Assembly (NCBI GenBank): GCA_035079385.1
Contig: JAVHKY010000001.1
Location: forward strand, 3,721,501 to 3,785,500
Reading direction: 5' to 3'
DNA: 64,000 bases
From: Aspidiotus rigidus
Taxonomy: Eukaryota; Arthropoda; Insecta; Hemiptera; Diaspididae
Part shown: positions 45,848 through 57,959 of the stretch, piece by piece
How the letters are laid out: the number at the start of each line of letters is the position of its first letter
Numbering within the stretch: position 1 is the first letter of the stretch
Made by a program: the position numbers and the translations under genes
The notes under the pieces: model-generated
Told to the model about the DNA's origin: nothing
Seen by the model: the letters and a program-made list of their open reading frames with translations, nothing else
Databases searched by the model: none

Positions 45848-46545
45848 CAAATACAACTTAGAGATAAAATTTTCGTCGCACGAGTACAAATCGACGTCGA
45901 CCGCGTAAAATAGGTCAGCTAGTTTAGACTGGGGGATTCTCTCGTTCGCAAGAGAACGCCCGTCGTGTTTTATAATCTCGATTTCTTCGAGAGCAGTTAA
46001 GCCAGGGGTGCCCGTGAGGCCATTTTTATGAAGATGATTCTTCCTATTCGTTTTATGGGGGGGGCCTTATAATTCAATTTTTTTTTTTTAAGCTACAAGA
46101 AATTAAAGTTTGAGGGGGGTTTCTTCATTGGCCTGGGGGGCTCACGGCACCCCTGAGTTAAACGATTTTCGGTGGAATGCAGGAGTCTAACTCCTATATT
46201 CTTGGAGAAGGAGTGACCGGAAGTTAGAAAGTGGGCCGCAAAGTTAGATCGTTGAGGAATCCTATTCTGCCTGGCCCTTTCGTGCTCATTTATTCCCCCT
46301 TTTAATATTCTACCGGTCTGGCCAATGTAACACATATCGCAATCAAAACACTGCACTGTAATCTGTAAACTCCACTTTTTTCAAAATGGGGGACAGAATC
46401 TTTGGAACTCGGGAACATATAGCCTATCTTATTGACAGGATAATATGCTGGCCGCAGGTTGCACCATGAGATTTTTCCGGTGAGGCGGCCTACGAGGGGT
46501 AACCGGATCCATATTTTTTTGGAATAATCTCTCTTATGAGCGGTT
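45848..46545 (-). mobile_element. Penelope-like relic (GIY-YIG part) split by a MITE
   Basis: Minus-strand reading gives, with frameshifts, KISWCNLRPAYYP and GYMFPSSKDS from the end of the RT part. Then comes the nuclease core CDMCYIGQTGRILKGGINEHERA with the YIG turn and Glu-His, followed by FAAHFLTSGHSF. The frame continues past the MITE at 46003-46155 (ALEEIEIIKH...) to a TGA near 45850. A diverged subfamily compared with the 9.7 and 31.4-kb copies. Confidence 0.8.
46003..46155. mobile_element. 153-bp hAT-like MITE nested in the Penelope relic
   Basis: Ends CAGGGGTGCC... and ...GGCACCCCTG are the classic hAT terminus. Flanking 8 bp AGTTAAGC (45995-46002) and AGTTAAAC (46156-46163) differ at one base. 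Removing the element and one flank rejoins the Penelope reading frame exactly, which proves the insertion. Confidence 0.92.
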
Positions 46546-46611
46546 GTGCTATTCAGTCATTGGGCAATCTGTTTTCTCCAAATTACCATATCGATGTCAA
46601 TGGATATGTTA

Positions 46612-46922
46612 CAGTGAATGTTGATTTGATAATTTCATCAAATATTTACCGATTTCTCATCCATAATTTCTCTTCTTAAGGATCGAATGACTTCAAATTT
46701 GTAAGGTTTCTTGGAGAAGATAGTAACTAGCGATAAACGACGTTTTTAGCATAGTTGACCCTCTCCACGACTTTATATCCGGTAAACTGTGTTGAAATTT
46801 GGAAATATTCTGGAAATAAGTATTTTCAAGAAACCTTGCAAATTTGAAGTCACTCGATCCATAAGGAGAGAAATTATGGATGAGAAATAGGTAAGTATTT
46901 GATGAAATTATCAACATTCGAT
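46612..46922. repeat. Inverted repeat element with ~95-bp arms
   Basis: GAATGTTGAT...ATTTCTCATCCATAATTTCTC and GACTTCAAATTTG..AAGGTTTCTTG on the left recur in reverse complement at 46825-46922. Loop about 110 bp. The minus frame across it is an artefact. Confidence 0.75.
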
Positions 46923-49094
46923 CTTAGCAATATACTTGATGACCAACGTTTCATTTATCAAATGCCTCAGGTGAAAAGGGAAGTGAAAGGAGACGATGAA
47001 TCATAGATAGAATAGATGCGTGCTTGGTATGAGGTACCATTGATGACGAGATCAGTAGTGGTGGGTTTGCGAAATATTTCGAAGATGTGAGTGTGTCATC
47101 ATGTAAGGATATGAGAAGATCAAGAGAATTGATTATTCTGCATTCAAAGACATTTCATTCTTCTATCTTCACATGACCTTTATTATATTAGGCCCATAGT
47201 ATCCAGTATAATAGACTTATACTAGACCCGAGTGAGTCCCCGAAAGCTAGCTGGCCTCAAATATTGTATACTACACACGAAAAAATGTCCACCTTTGGCC
47301 TTCATTATATAGGCCTAATATACAGTTTACTAGACTTATACTAGAATACGAGTGAGCTCCTGAGAGCTAATTAGCCTAACATACATTATGGTAGATTTAC
47401 ATTAGACGATGAATGGGGCGAAAGAGCGGAGTGAGTTGCTAATCAAACAGTACATTCGACTTACTCATATACTAGACTAAGGTGGGGCAATCGTTTGCTT
47501 TCGAAAGCTACTTGGTTCAACAAATAGTACACTAGATTTGAATAATAATAAAAGTAACCCGTGGAGAACTAACATACAATATGATGGACATGAAACAAGA
47601 TCTCTACGTATTTATTTGGCTACGTCAAAACATTTCAGACTTACAGGTATATTAAACGAAAGCTAGTTAACTTGACATACAGTTTGTTTACTAGACTTGA
47701 ATAGTAATAAAAAAAAAAAAATATTAACTAACGGAGAATTCACATGATCTTTATTTTTGAATTAATTTTCCTCCATTCTTGTAGTTTATGAATTCATTTT
47801 CAGTATTTGAGGCGCGCTCAGCAAAACCATAATATATTATGTCACAAAATAAAATTTGTCACAACAGCCAAAAAACAACAAAACATGCAAGAAATTTTTC
47901 TCGTTCTCTGCAACTTAGAATGCTCGCACTGCAGCAAACTTTTATCGTAGTGACCTACCTCTTTCTTTATCTAAAAGTTGACTAACTCCTCGAAAAAAAA
48001 AACAATTAAAATCCGACAAAAAAAAATTCGCGACATAATATATCGCGCGCCTCATTTCATTTCTGCATCATACAGCGCAAACTTCTGAAGACGAACACGA
48101 AAACATTCAAAATAAAGTATCCAGCAACTCTTCATTATTTACCCTGAGCCTTTGTTGTAAACCTCAGAACATCATTTTTTCGTTTTCCTTTCTTTTCAGG
48201 TCTTACAAAAATATCAGTAAGAAACGAAGCGCAACAAAATACAAGTACCTACGTATACTTGCGTGTTGTAATTATCTGCTGAGCCTAATTCAGATGTTAT
48301 ACAGTAACCTCACGCATCCACAATAAAGCGTTCAGGTTGGAAGAATTGTCAAGAAGTTGGTCTATTTAAAACATGGCGCAATATGCTACTATAACGTTAC
48401 AAGTGCAACAACACTTCGAAACCTTTGCGATCATACAATCCATTTAATTGACTACATGATTCAACTTGTTTACTCCATTTACGACACTTATGTGGTACGT
48501 CTACATCTTACTAAAATCGGTATGTAGATCGAATGCTTTGTAATTCTAACGAGAACGTGTACTCACAACCGCCCATAGGACAGACAAGCTTCTCGCTTCA
48601 CATCATATCGTTAATCTTCGACAAGCAGTGCTAAATTGACAAAAACAAAAATTCTTCCATCAATAAATTCCTTGCCTCAAAATGAATGGCAGAGTACGAT
48701 GATGAATATATGTTGAGAGCAAAGTCCGAAATTGTACAATTTGGGAACTGCGCAGGGGATTTTATACACTTTGTAAAGTGCTTGAGCAAAACGAGAAATG
48801 TACATTAATGATGTACAGAATGCAAACTGCACACATATGGGTATGATTTTAGGGCACGATATAATAGGGTCAATGAACGATAAATTTTCGATGAAAAACT
48901 TTAAAAAAGCATCATGAAGTATATTTAATGCGACAAACGATAAAAAAAGAATTGAATGATAAAAATTAACTTCGAAGAATCAAAAAATGTAATGCACTTC
49001 AAAAAAATATGGAAATGATAAACAATTTGTTCAAACGATATTACATTCACATGAAATTAGCCACTCAAGGCAGTAAAAATTAAAAAAAAAAAAG
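46923..49094. other. Intergenic, no gene recognised
   Basis: AT-rich with TAGGCCTAT/ACTAGACTTATACTAGA-type repeats near 47190-47700. No coding signal recognised. Confidence 0.4.
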
Positions 49095-50710
49095 AATAGC
49101 ATTTATTGCACAATCAAAGCACGTCTAGCTAGTTGGGGCCATCCCCGCTTTCGTTTTTGGCCGAGTGGCACATTCTTAGCCTCTGGAGGCACATTCACTA
49201 ATTTCATTCGCATAAGTAGGCCAAGAACGTGTTTACACATTAAAGTTTTAAAAAAAAACCGGGCACGAACACGTTGATCGATAAGACAGATGAGGCATCA
49301 ACCTGCCACAAACCGTGGTACATCCACAAGAAATTTTCGATTGTCTTCCATTTATTATGACGTTTTTTGAATTCTGCAAGGGTTGCAGGCGTAATATCTT
49401 CCGCCCGGGTTGACGAATGCACATAGAAAGTGCTCTCTTCTTTTATCACTTTCTTATTTAATGAGGCCCATTGGAAAGCGTCGGTCCACTGCTTCAACGA
49501 GATGCCAGGAGTATGTGCAAAGTTGATGCAATTAACGGACTCCGGCTTCCTCAGTTCTGACCATTCAACCAATAACTAGAAGATACCATTTAGAAACTGT
49601 CCCACAGGTAGTCTTTCACGTAGGGTGTGACCACTTTTGATGGCGGCATTTGTGGCCTCAATGCCGTTGTTAGTGCTGGGATATCCGACCGCTGCTCCTT
49701 CAAACCAAGAAGGGTACTTTACTCACCACTGCGCATTAAAATACTCAATGAAATCTTTCACTCTGACATCTGTCGACGACCGCCATTTTTTTAAGAATAA
49801 CTTCGACGCTACTTTGAAAGTAGAAACGTCACCGCAAGATTGCAAAGCCCGCATATGGCTCTTAATTTCAGTTTTGACAAGTTTTGGTAATCCTCTCAGA
49901 TACATATCACATTTCTCAACAACATGGAAGTAGCACATCAATAGAGTTGCTGGTCTCCCAAACACAGACTGAAAACCAGCTGTTATGCCGTCGCTACCAT
50001 CTCCCAGAAGTATTGTTGGTGACCATTCCAAGTCGAATTCGTGGAGCGCTTGAAATACAAAACCGAAATCCTTTGAACGTTCCCCTTTACAGACAGCAAT
50101 CCCAGCAGGGTGAAAGACCTGATTCTTGTCCGTTGTTCCAGTCACGAGCAGGGGATACCCTTGCCAAATAACTTTAAACGTTCCACCAATCTGTATCATC
50201 GGTGATTCATGTAAGTTACTCAACAACCGTTTTGTCGACAACATGATTTGTAGGTCTTGGTCTTCTGGTTCATTCGAATCAGCCTCAATAGAATACTTCA
50301 ACACAAACGGCTCAACGTCATTTGCAGGAAGTGAGGACCTCTCTGCACACCATTGATGCAATTCTGCGGCAGAAATTGTTGGGGGGCCATACGTTTCACA
50401 GCGCAATTTCTTGAGATAGGCTACGACTTTTGCCTTAGGAGGCTCTGTCATGCTCGTTTTTCGAATTAAAGTCATGATAGCTTCAGGTTTCTACTGAATT
50501 TACCTCGTATGAAAGCTTGCATCTCATTTGATAAACCTCGAAGTGGGTCACTGATGTGGTTAGCATGTTCTACATCGGTTTCAAATAGCAAAACCTTGCT
50601 GCTTGTTGCTTCATAAAGTAGATAAAGACCTGCTGGGCACTCTCGATCTCGATATTTTCCTGCTGCACACCGATACAACACTTTCTGTCCTTGCAACGTT
50701 GTCTGTAACG
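49095..50710 (-). pseudogene. Mutator-like (MULE) transposase with FLYWCH-like zinc finger, broken
   Basis: N-terminal finger at 50690-50570: YRCAAGKYRDRECPAGLYL, then a distal HANH, as in FLYWCH/WRKY-GCM fingers of MULE transposases. The DDE-type core follows in 50475-49723: MIQIGGTFKVIWQGYPLLV (first Asp position replaced by Gly, or absent), ILLGDGSDGI (the GD.S turn) and LLMCYFHVVEKC (C-x2-FH). Then STNNGIEATN near 49650, and a basic C-terminus with LGQKRKRGWPQLARRA near 49150. Breaks: a frame change near 50475, in-frame TGA near 49728 and TAG near 49575, and another shift near 49240. Terminal inverted repeats were not found. Confidence 0.8.
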
Positions 50711-50726
50711 AACACCTTTTCCAAAT

Positions 50727-51500
50727 ATGACGTTCATTTATTCAGATTCAGCGCTGAATTTTATCTCAGAATCGAGAAAAACTTTGAAGGTTGGGCGATT
50801 TTATTGTTCTGGGGATATTTTGACTCTGTTTGGGTCCATAAACCTACTTTGGTGTTTCGCAAAATTTTTTAACAGCTAAATTTCATCTCAGAATCAAGAA
50901 AAACTTTGAAGATTAGGTGGTTACATCATTTTGGGGAAATTTTGACCCTTTTTGGGCCTATTAACCCATTTTGGTGCTTCGCAGAATTTTTCAACGATTT
51001 TATTCAGATTTAGCGCTAAATTTTATCCCAGAATCGAGAAAAACTTCGAAGGTTGGGCGATTTTATCGTTTTGGGGAAATTTTGACCCTTTTTGGGCCCA
51101 TCAACCCATTTTGGTGCTTCGCAGAATTTTTTAACAATTTTATTCAGATTTCGCGCTAAATTTTATCCTAGAATCGAGAAAAACTTTGAAGGTTAGGCGA
51201 TTTTATCGTTTTGGGGATATTTTGACCCTTTTCGGGTCCATAAACCTATTTTGGTGCTTCGCAGAATTTTTAACAACTTTATTCAGATTCAGCGCTAAAT
51301 TTCGTCTCAGAATCAAGAAAAACTTTGAAGGTTAGGCGATTTTATCATTTTGGGGAAATTGTGACCCTTTTTGGGCCCATTAACCCATTTTGGTGCTTCG
51401 CACAATTTTCTAACAATTTTAGTCAGATTCAGCGCTAAATTTTACTGCAGGATTGGGGAACACTTTGAAGATTACGCGATTCTTTCAATCATGGAAAATT
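50727..51500. repeat. ~140-bp tandem array, about six units
   Basis: The word AGCGCTAAATTTTA or its variants recurs at 50751, 50875, 51013, 51153, 51292 and 51432, i.e. every 138-140 bp, with one shortened unit at the start. Each unit also carries GAATCGAGAAAAACTTTGAA and TTTTGACCCTTTTTGGG. Overlapping short open frames over it are not genes. It begins directly beside the MULE relic. Confidence 0.9.
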
Positions 51501-53704
51501 GTTTTTTGATAATTCAGTACTTTGGGCACCCCCGCTCTGAAATTTCGGCACATTTTGGTCCATAACTCGGCTCAGAAAAGTCTTAGAAACTTCGAATATG
51601 GCGCAAATTAATGATAAAAGTTGAGATACAAATTTTGTAGATTTGAAGTATACATCTAAACTTTCGCGTTTTCGCGCTTCGACAGATTTAGCGCAAACTC
51701 CCATTTAACTGGTAACATCTTTCTGGTTCACCCTGTATACATACTACGTTTGGAAGTTTTTTCCAAGAAGTTAGGAGTGTGGAACATATTTTTGAACGCC
51801 CCTTCAAATTTTCAAAATTTATGATGAATAAAACCAACTCCTATCAAAGTATAATATCTGACTCGATATTTTCGCATCCTAGCGTATTTTATTTATCCTT
51901 TCCAAGTCTATTCAGTACATGTGGCGTGTACTTTTTAATCGAGTAGTGTATGCTCGAGGTATCATTGATGTCACATTTGTCAACACTGTACGTTGAACCT
52001 GGTATAGTTCTTATAAAATATACTCGCAGTATTGTCAATGACCATATGTCTCCATCTTTTAAAAAGATGACAAAAGCCAACGAAAACAACCCACCCTAAG
52101 TATACTTTACACTAGTTCTCGTCCTGCAACACTCTTTATCCTTCGTATTTCTGTGAGAGTTGTGTGGAACACGTGCCGTTTCTAATCGTTGTATTCGCGC
52201 ATTTGAGTCTCGCTTGTGGATCTTGTGTTTCGTTTTATTGAACACATTACTTATCTGAGGCGAGTAATTGGATCCTGCTGATCGAACGCTCACTGAATAT
52301 AACCTCCTAGTTTCTAGATTACGTTCTATGTACTCTTACATCAATTATTACGAATATCCTATGAAAGATGGTCAATCTAACCCTAATTCGATTTTTGTCT
52401 ATCTCCTCGAAGAACACGTCATTTGTGGGTTGATACGGTCTCTGAGTTTCGAGGCATCTCAAAGCCTCGGAGACATGCTTTATCTGAATACTTGCTAGCA
52501 GGAACAGGTCATTTATGGGTTGATACTAGAAGCCCCTGAACTTTAGACACACGCCTCGTCAGCGACTTCTTCCTGTGACCTCTGAATCTTGTGAGCCTCT
52601 TCCTCTCTCTCTTACTCGCCTGTTGCATTATACTTGTACATAATACCGACCTAACTAGGTCAATTAAGGGGGAAATGCTCACACGTAATTTTTATTATAC
52701 TTCACAGGTCGTTCGAGAATGTTCACAGCTGAAGAGATACCGTTTGTTACCTTCACCCATCTCGCTCATGAGATCGCTCGCTTCACTCTGACAAACATTT
52801 GTTCAAATAACTTGATTATCTATTATTTATTATTTAAAAATATTAATGTGCCTCCCACACAGCCATTGGCCAATTACGGGGTGGCACCAGATTACAATGA
52901 TTATAAGTACATATAATCATTATACTAATATTTAATATGATCGACGGGGGAAAAAAGGAGGAAAAGGAGGAGATTGGGCAGAAAGATTAGCTATCCAAAT
53001 ATTTTACTTTATTAGTATTGCAATGAGTTGTGCAGGATCGTCAGTGCCCTCGAACTTTTATAAAGAAACTTGGGCCTTGTATCGAAAAAAATATCAATGG
53101 TTTTATCATTTGTGCTCTATTAAGCGGGGCCATATCTAGAATAAGAGTACGATGTTTTGGGGCAGCAAAAAGCCTCTGCGACCGATTATTTCGGTTTTTA
53201 CACAGTTTTCTAAATTGAGCCCTAGGGCGAACTCGCAAAAATGAGTTTGGAGAAAAACGCATTCAAAAGTTTACGATGGCATTAAAACGCCGAAAAAAAA
53301 GTTACATCGGGATGGGACTTTCACCAGTACCTATCGACATACCCCCCTTCCATCTTCCCTAACGTTGCAGCCTCTCGTGTTTAAGAGAAGGGCGCTACAT
53401 CGATTCTCGCACAAGTCCCATTACGCCGTTCTTGCAGAGACTCGCCCTTTTCGAAAAACTGGTTTCTATGTCAATGGTAAGTCCCATAAGAGATACGCCC
53501 TTCTTGAGAAGGCCCCATTTTTCGAAAATTTTGAGAATTTCGGTAAACAACGGAGGGGAGGGCGAGGAACATGATTCTGATATCTTTTCAAAAAGGGCGT
53601 AAGCCGACTTACGCCCTTTTTGGAAAGAAAGGCTCAATTGTTACGGTGCATTACGATTATTATCAAAGTAACGTACAGTCTATGCAATTTATTATTAATT
53701 TGAT
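51501..53704. other. Intergenic, no gene recognised
   Basis: Unfamiliar short frames only, for example 52268-52498. Holds a strong hairpin at 53589-53622. A long terminal repeat was considered around 51.9-52.9 kb but no matching pair was found. Confidence 0.4.
53589..53622. repeat. Perfect palindromic hairpin
   Basis: AAAAAGGGCGTAAG and CTTACGCCCTTTTT face each other over a 4-nt loop (CCGA), with one further C-G pair outside. On RNA this would be a 15-bp stem. Function unknown. Confidence 0.75.
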
Positions 53705-53717
53705 AATCGATTATTTC

Positions 53718-56700
53718 CCTCCTTGCCTAGGTACGAGTGGCCACCATAGGCAAGTACGGCCTTGTTCTCAAAATCTGTGCGTAAGTAATTATCCAAAAAA
53801 TATTAATAATATAGAAAGAAATTTAACGACAACTAGGAAAGAAAACGAATATTTGAATTCTACTCGAAACATAACTTCTTTTAAAAATTCTGAACCCTCT
53901 CGAAATATAAAAAATAATTCGATAATAAGAGTAAAAGTAAATCACCGGGTAATAAAAATTTAATAAATATTGCTACACTCAACGTAAGATCTCTGAGGGA
54001 CAATCACAAATTTCTGTCTATAGAACAGGAAATGCTAGATAACAACATTGATATTTTAGGATTAGCTGAGATAAAACGCTCAGAAGAAAATATAATAAAT
54101 ACAAAAAATCACTGCATATTTTTTCACACGAACTCGGATGGCTATAGAGGAGTAGGATTTATAATAAGTTCACCTCTAGTTCAGTTTATCGAAATTTTCA
54201 AAGCAATACGTGATAGAATAGCAATAGTAAAACTAACGGTAGGCAAGTTAGAACTGAGCATAATACAAGTCCATGGCCCAACTCTTGATTCACACCCTAA
54301 TGAAATTGAAAGTTTTTACGACGAACTGAACAACACCATGGACTATTTAAGCAAGTCGAACAAAGAGAAAAAAACTAGAAACAATAACATAATTATAATA
54401 GGCGACTTCAACAATCAACCAGAAAAAAGGGAACCAGGGGAGGAAAGAATAATGGGACCATACTATTACGGCAGGAGAAACGGGAATGGTGAAAACCTAG
54501 TAAGATTCTGTCAGGAAAACGATCTGAAAATTCTCAACTCCTGGTTTAAGAAAAAGAACAGAGATATGTGGACGTGGATTTCACCTAACTTGAAGACTAA
54601 AAATCAAATAGACTACATATTAGTACAGAACAGGAATAAGGCGGTAAAAAACTTTGGTGTACTGAAGAAATTCAACTGTGAATCTGATCACAGGCTAATA
54701 AGGTGCATAATGAAAATTGACTGTCTGAAAAAAAGAATACAGAAACAGGTCAACCATAAGCACAATAACACATCTGAAATCGTAGAGCAAAATAAATCAC
54801 TTTACGTTGAAAATCTTTATGAATGTATTGAGAAAATAAATTTGTTAGATAGTAATATCGAGAGTGTTAATGGACAGATCACAAAAGCATTTGACAACAG
54901 CGTAAAAAGAATTGAGCGAAGAGAGGAAAAGATCTCAGAAGAAAGCACGAGTTCACTAAGAACCCTTTATAAAAACAGACAACGAATACTAAATAAAAAA
55001 CAGATAACAATCACAGACAGAATAGAAATGACTCAATTACACAAACTAATCAAGATTAAAAGGAAGGAAATCAATATTGACAAGGAAAATCAGATGATTG
55101 AGGAAATACTAACTGATACAATGAGCATAAAAAACATAAATAAAAATCTGAAACTAGGGAACAAGTGGACTAGTTATTTAACCGACAGTAACAGAAAAAT
55201 TATGAATAGGAAAGAGATAAATGCACTTGCAACCAACTTCTACTCACAACTATACCACGATGATGTGCCCATTATAATGAAGAACAATAAACCCAATACT
55301 AAGCCTACTGCTGATCTAGACAATATACCAAATATCACGCCAGAAGAGGTAAAGCAAATAGTACTGATAACCAAGAATAACAAAGCAACTGGTGTTGACA
55401 ATATTAGTAACGAACAACTGAAATATGGAGGTGAACATCTATTTACATTTTTAGCGAAATTCTTTAATAAGATATGCAGAGAAAACAAAATCCCGAGTGC
55501 ATGGAAAATTGCAAAAATAATATTAATATTCAAGAAAGGGGAAAAACACCTTATTAAAAACTATAGACCGTTAAGTATGACATCTAACCTAGCAAAAATA
55601 TTTGCAAAAATAATAAATAATAGAATAAAGAAACACTACGACTCTACTCAACCTGAAGAACAAGCAGGATTTCGATCTGGCTATTCGACAATCACGAACT
55701 TACATATCATCAATCAGCTAATTGAAAAATCTCAGGAATACAATATGGAACTCCACCTTGCCTTTGTAGACTACACTAAAGCTTTTGATACAGTAAAGTA
55801 CCGTTTTCTTATTGAAGCCATGAAAAAACAGGGATACCCCGAAAGCTATATTCAATTAATCCAAGAATCATATCGTGGGGCAAAAGCATACATTAATACG
55901 GACGTGGAAGGGGAAACTTTTGAAATCTTAAGAGGTGTAAAACAGGGCGACCCCCTATCCCCAACGCTGTTTAACATCACCCTAGAGGAAGTCTTTAAAA
56001 GTCTCTTGTGGGACGATAAAGGAATTGATATAAATGGCAAGAAATTGAATAACCTACGCTTTGCAGACGACGCAGTGATTATAGCAAATTCAAAAGAAGT
56101 ATTAGAATTAATGCTTTGCGAACTCAATGAAGAAGGCAAAAAAGCGGATCTACAAATTAATATTGAAAAAACCAATATAATTGCAAATACAGAATACAAA
56201 ACTGAAATTAGGGTGGAAAGTGGAAGCATTAAGAAGGTTGGAGATATTATTTATTTAGGGCAAACAATTAGCTTCATAAACAGACACGAAAAAGAGATAA
56301 AAAGAAGAATAAATTTGAGTTGGAAAAAATACTGGAGTCTAAAAAGAATATTCAAGTATAATTTTAAAACCGAAATAAAATCAAAAGTTTTTAACACCTG
56401 TGTTGCCCCCATTTTAAGCTACGGATCTCAGACGTGGGCTTTAAGGAACAAAGATAAAGATATGATTCAGGTTACACAAAACAAAATGGAGAAGTCCATG
56501 CTGAGCATAAAACAAATAGAAAAGATAAGAATTAAAGACACAAAACAAACACTTTTCCACAATTATAACATGGTCGAAATATGCCTAAATAGAAAATGGG
56601 ACTGGGCGGGTCACATAGCAAGAAGTGGGAACAACTGGGTTACAAAAAGCACTTTTTGGTACTTAGGACACAAAAAAAGAAGTAGAGGGAAACAAAAAAT

Positions 56701-56850
56701 AAGATGGTCCGATGATTTTTACAATTTTACTTACACACAGAATGTTTCACCAGGTGGCAAAGAGTAGACCTGAATGGCAAAGGCTGAGAGCAGCTTTCTC
56801 CCGTTCCAGGAACAAATACTTTGTTTAGAATGTATTGTAAGCTCGAATAA
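53718..56850 (+). mobile_element. RTE-like LINE (copy A), near full length
   Basis: Endonuclease plus RT element with its 5' end at 53718. A 13-bp direct repeat AATCGATTATTTC lies at 53705-53717 and again only at 57906-57918, after a second, different RTE piece. Short 3' UTR after 56827. The junction to copy B is near 56850-56875. Clade call (RTE) from the compact endonuclease-RT arrangement and the C-terminal WAGHIAR...RWSDD signature. Confidence 0.85.
53912..56827 (+). CDS. RTE-like endonuclease-reverse transcriptase
   Basis: The frame is open from about 53912 (first Met of the long frame at 54032) to 56767. Endonuclease: ATLNVRSL start, LGLAEIKR, IIIIGDFNNQP, QIDYILVQNRN and CESDHRLIR, i.e. 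the conserved Asn, Glu, Asp-Asn and Ser-Asp-His set. RT: AFVDYTKAFDTVKYRF (motif A), VKQGDPLSPTLFNI, LRFADDAVIIA (catalytic Asp pair) and YLGQTISF. C-terminus: WDWAGHIARSGNNW and KQKIRWSDDF. A one-base shift near 56755 replaces the natural end; in the next frame the usual QRLRAAFSRSRNKYFV end follows to TAG at 56827. All catalytic motifs look intact, so damage is minimal; about 970 residues if the shift is ignored. Confidence 0.88.
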
Positions 56851-57905
56851 AAATAGACAAAGTAGGAACGTACTTTAAAGTAGAAAGAGGAGTAAGACAG
56901 GGCGATCCGTTGTCATCACTAATCTTCAATAGTACTCTCGAGTGTGTTCAGGGAAATGAAATGGGAGAAAAAAAGTATAAATGTAAATGGAAGCTACCTG
57001 AACAACCTACGATTTGCTGACGATGTAGTGCTTATAGCAACATCAGAAGGAGAACTTAAGGAGATGATCCAGGAACTAAATGGAAAAGGAAAAGAGAAAG
57101 GACTAACAATAAACCCGAACTAAACAAAGATTTTAATAAAAAAGGGAGAGAAAATAGAAATCAAAATAGACGGAAAAAGAATAGAAACAGAGGAGGAAGT
57201 GATATACTTGGGACAAAAAATATCTTTACAAAAGGGACACAAGGGAGAAGTAGAACGAAGAATCGCACTAGCATGGAATAACTTTTGGTCCCTCAAACAC
57301 ATAATAAAAGGTCCTTTCTCAATAAAACAAAAAATCCAAGTACATAATGAATACCTGTGTGCTGCCTACCCTAATATACGGCTCTCAAACCTGGGCACTA
57401 ACAAAAAAAGAAGAAAGAAAAATTCGAGTCACCCAAAACAATATGGAAAGAAATATACTCAAAATCAAAAAAACAGACAAAATAAAGATAGAAACAATAA
57501 AAGCAAAAATGAAGGGAGGAACCGACTTCTTGAAAGCAGCAAAAAGAGCAAAATGGGACTGGGCGGGACATGTAGCAAGGCAAGATGGGAACAAATGGAC
57601 ATATAAATTGAAAAATTGGTTTTTAAAAGACTGTAGGAAGAAGGGAAAGCAAAAAACAAGGTGGGAAGATGAAATAATAAAATTCTTGGGGTACAATAGA
57701 CTATACCATAGAGTGGCGTACGACCGACAAGAGTGGTCGAGGTTGAGGGAGGCCTTCGCCCCAAAGTAGGGCCCTGTATATTTATAATTAATAAGTATTT
57801 TTATATATCATTATTTACTAATAAAGGCTGATAATAGTAATAGTAACAGTATCGTAATTATTATTGTACTTCGAAAGCAAAAATAAAAAATAAAAATAAA
57901 AAAAA
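56850..57905 (+). mobile_element. RTE-like LINE fragment (copy B), fused behind copy A
   Basis: Starts inside the RT domain (VERGVRQGDPLSS) and runs to an A-rich tail ending at 57905, followed by the right-hand 13-bp target repeat. It is a different subfamily from copy A: the homologous stretches (for example LNNLRFADDVVLIA against LNNLRFADDAVIIA) are similar but clearly diverged. Confidence 0.85.
56872..57769 (+). pseudogene. RTE-like RT remnant of copy B
   Basis: Readable RT segments: RQGDPLSSLIFNSTLE, NLRFADDVVLIAT, VIYLGQKISLQKGHKGE, LIYGSQTWALTKKE, WDWAGHVARQDGNKW and KQKTRWEDEI, ending REAFAPK at TAG 57769. Broken by TAA near 57121, a frameshift near 57345 and at least one near 56955. 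Confidence 0.85.
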
Positions 57906-57959
57906 AATCGATTATTTCGTCTTGGAGCATATAAATTCAGTTTTTTGAATAATGACAGT

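Noticed and set aside
51889..52916. Solo LTR of an LTR retrotransposon
   Set aside because: No second copy, no TG...CA pair with target duplication and no gag or pol remains were found.
53718..57905. RTE copy A inserted into an older copy B (nested insertion)
   Set aside because: No B sequence lies left of A and no separate duplication surrounds A; the 13-bp duplication encloses both.
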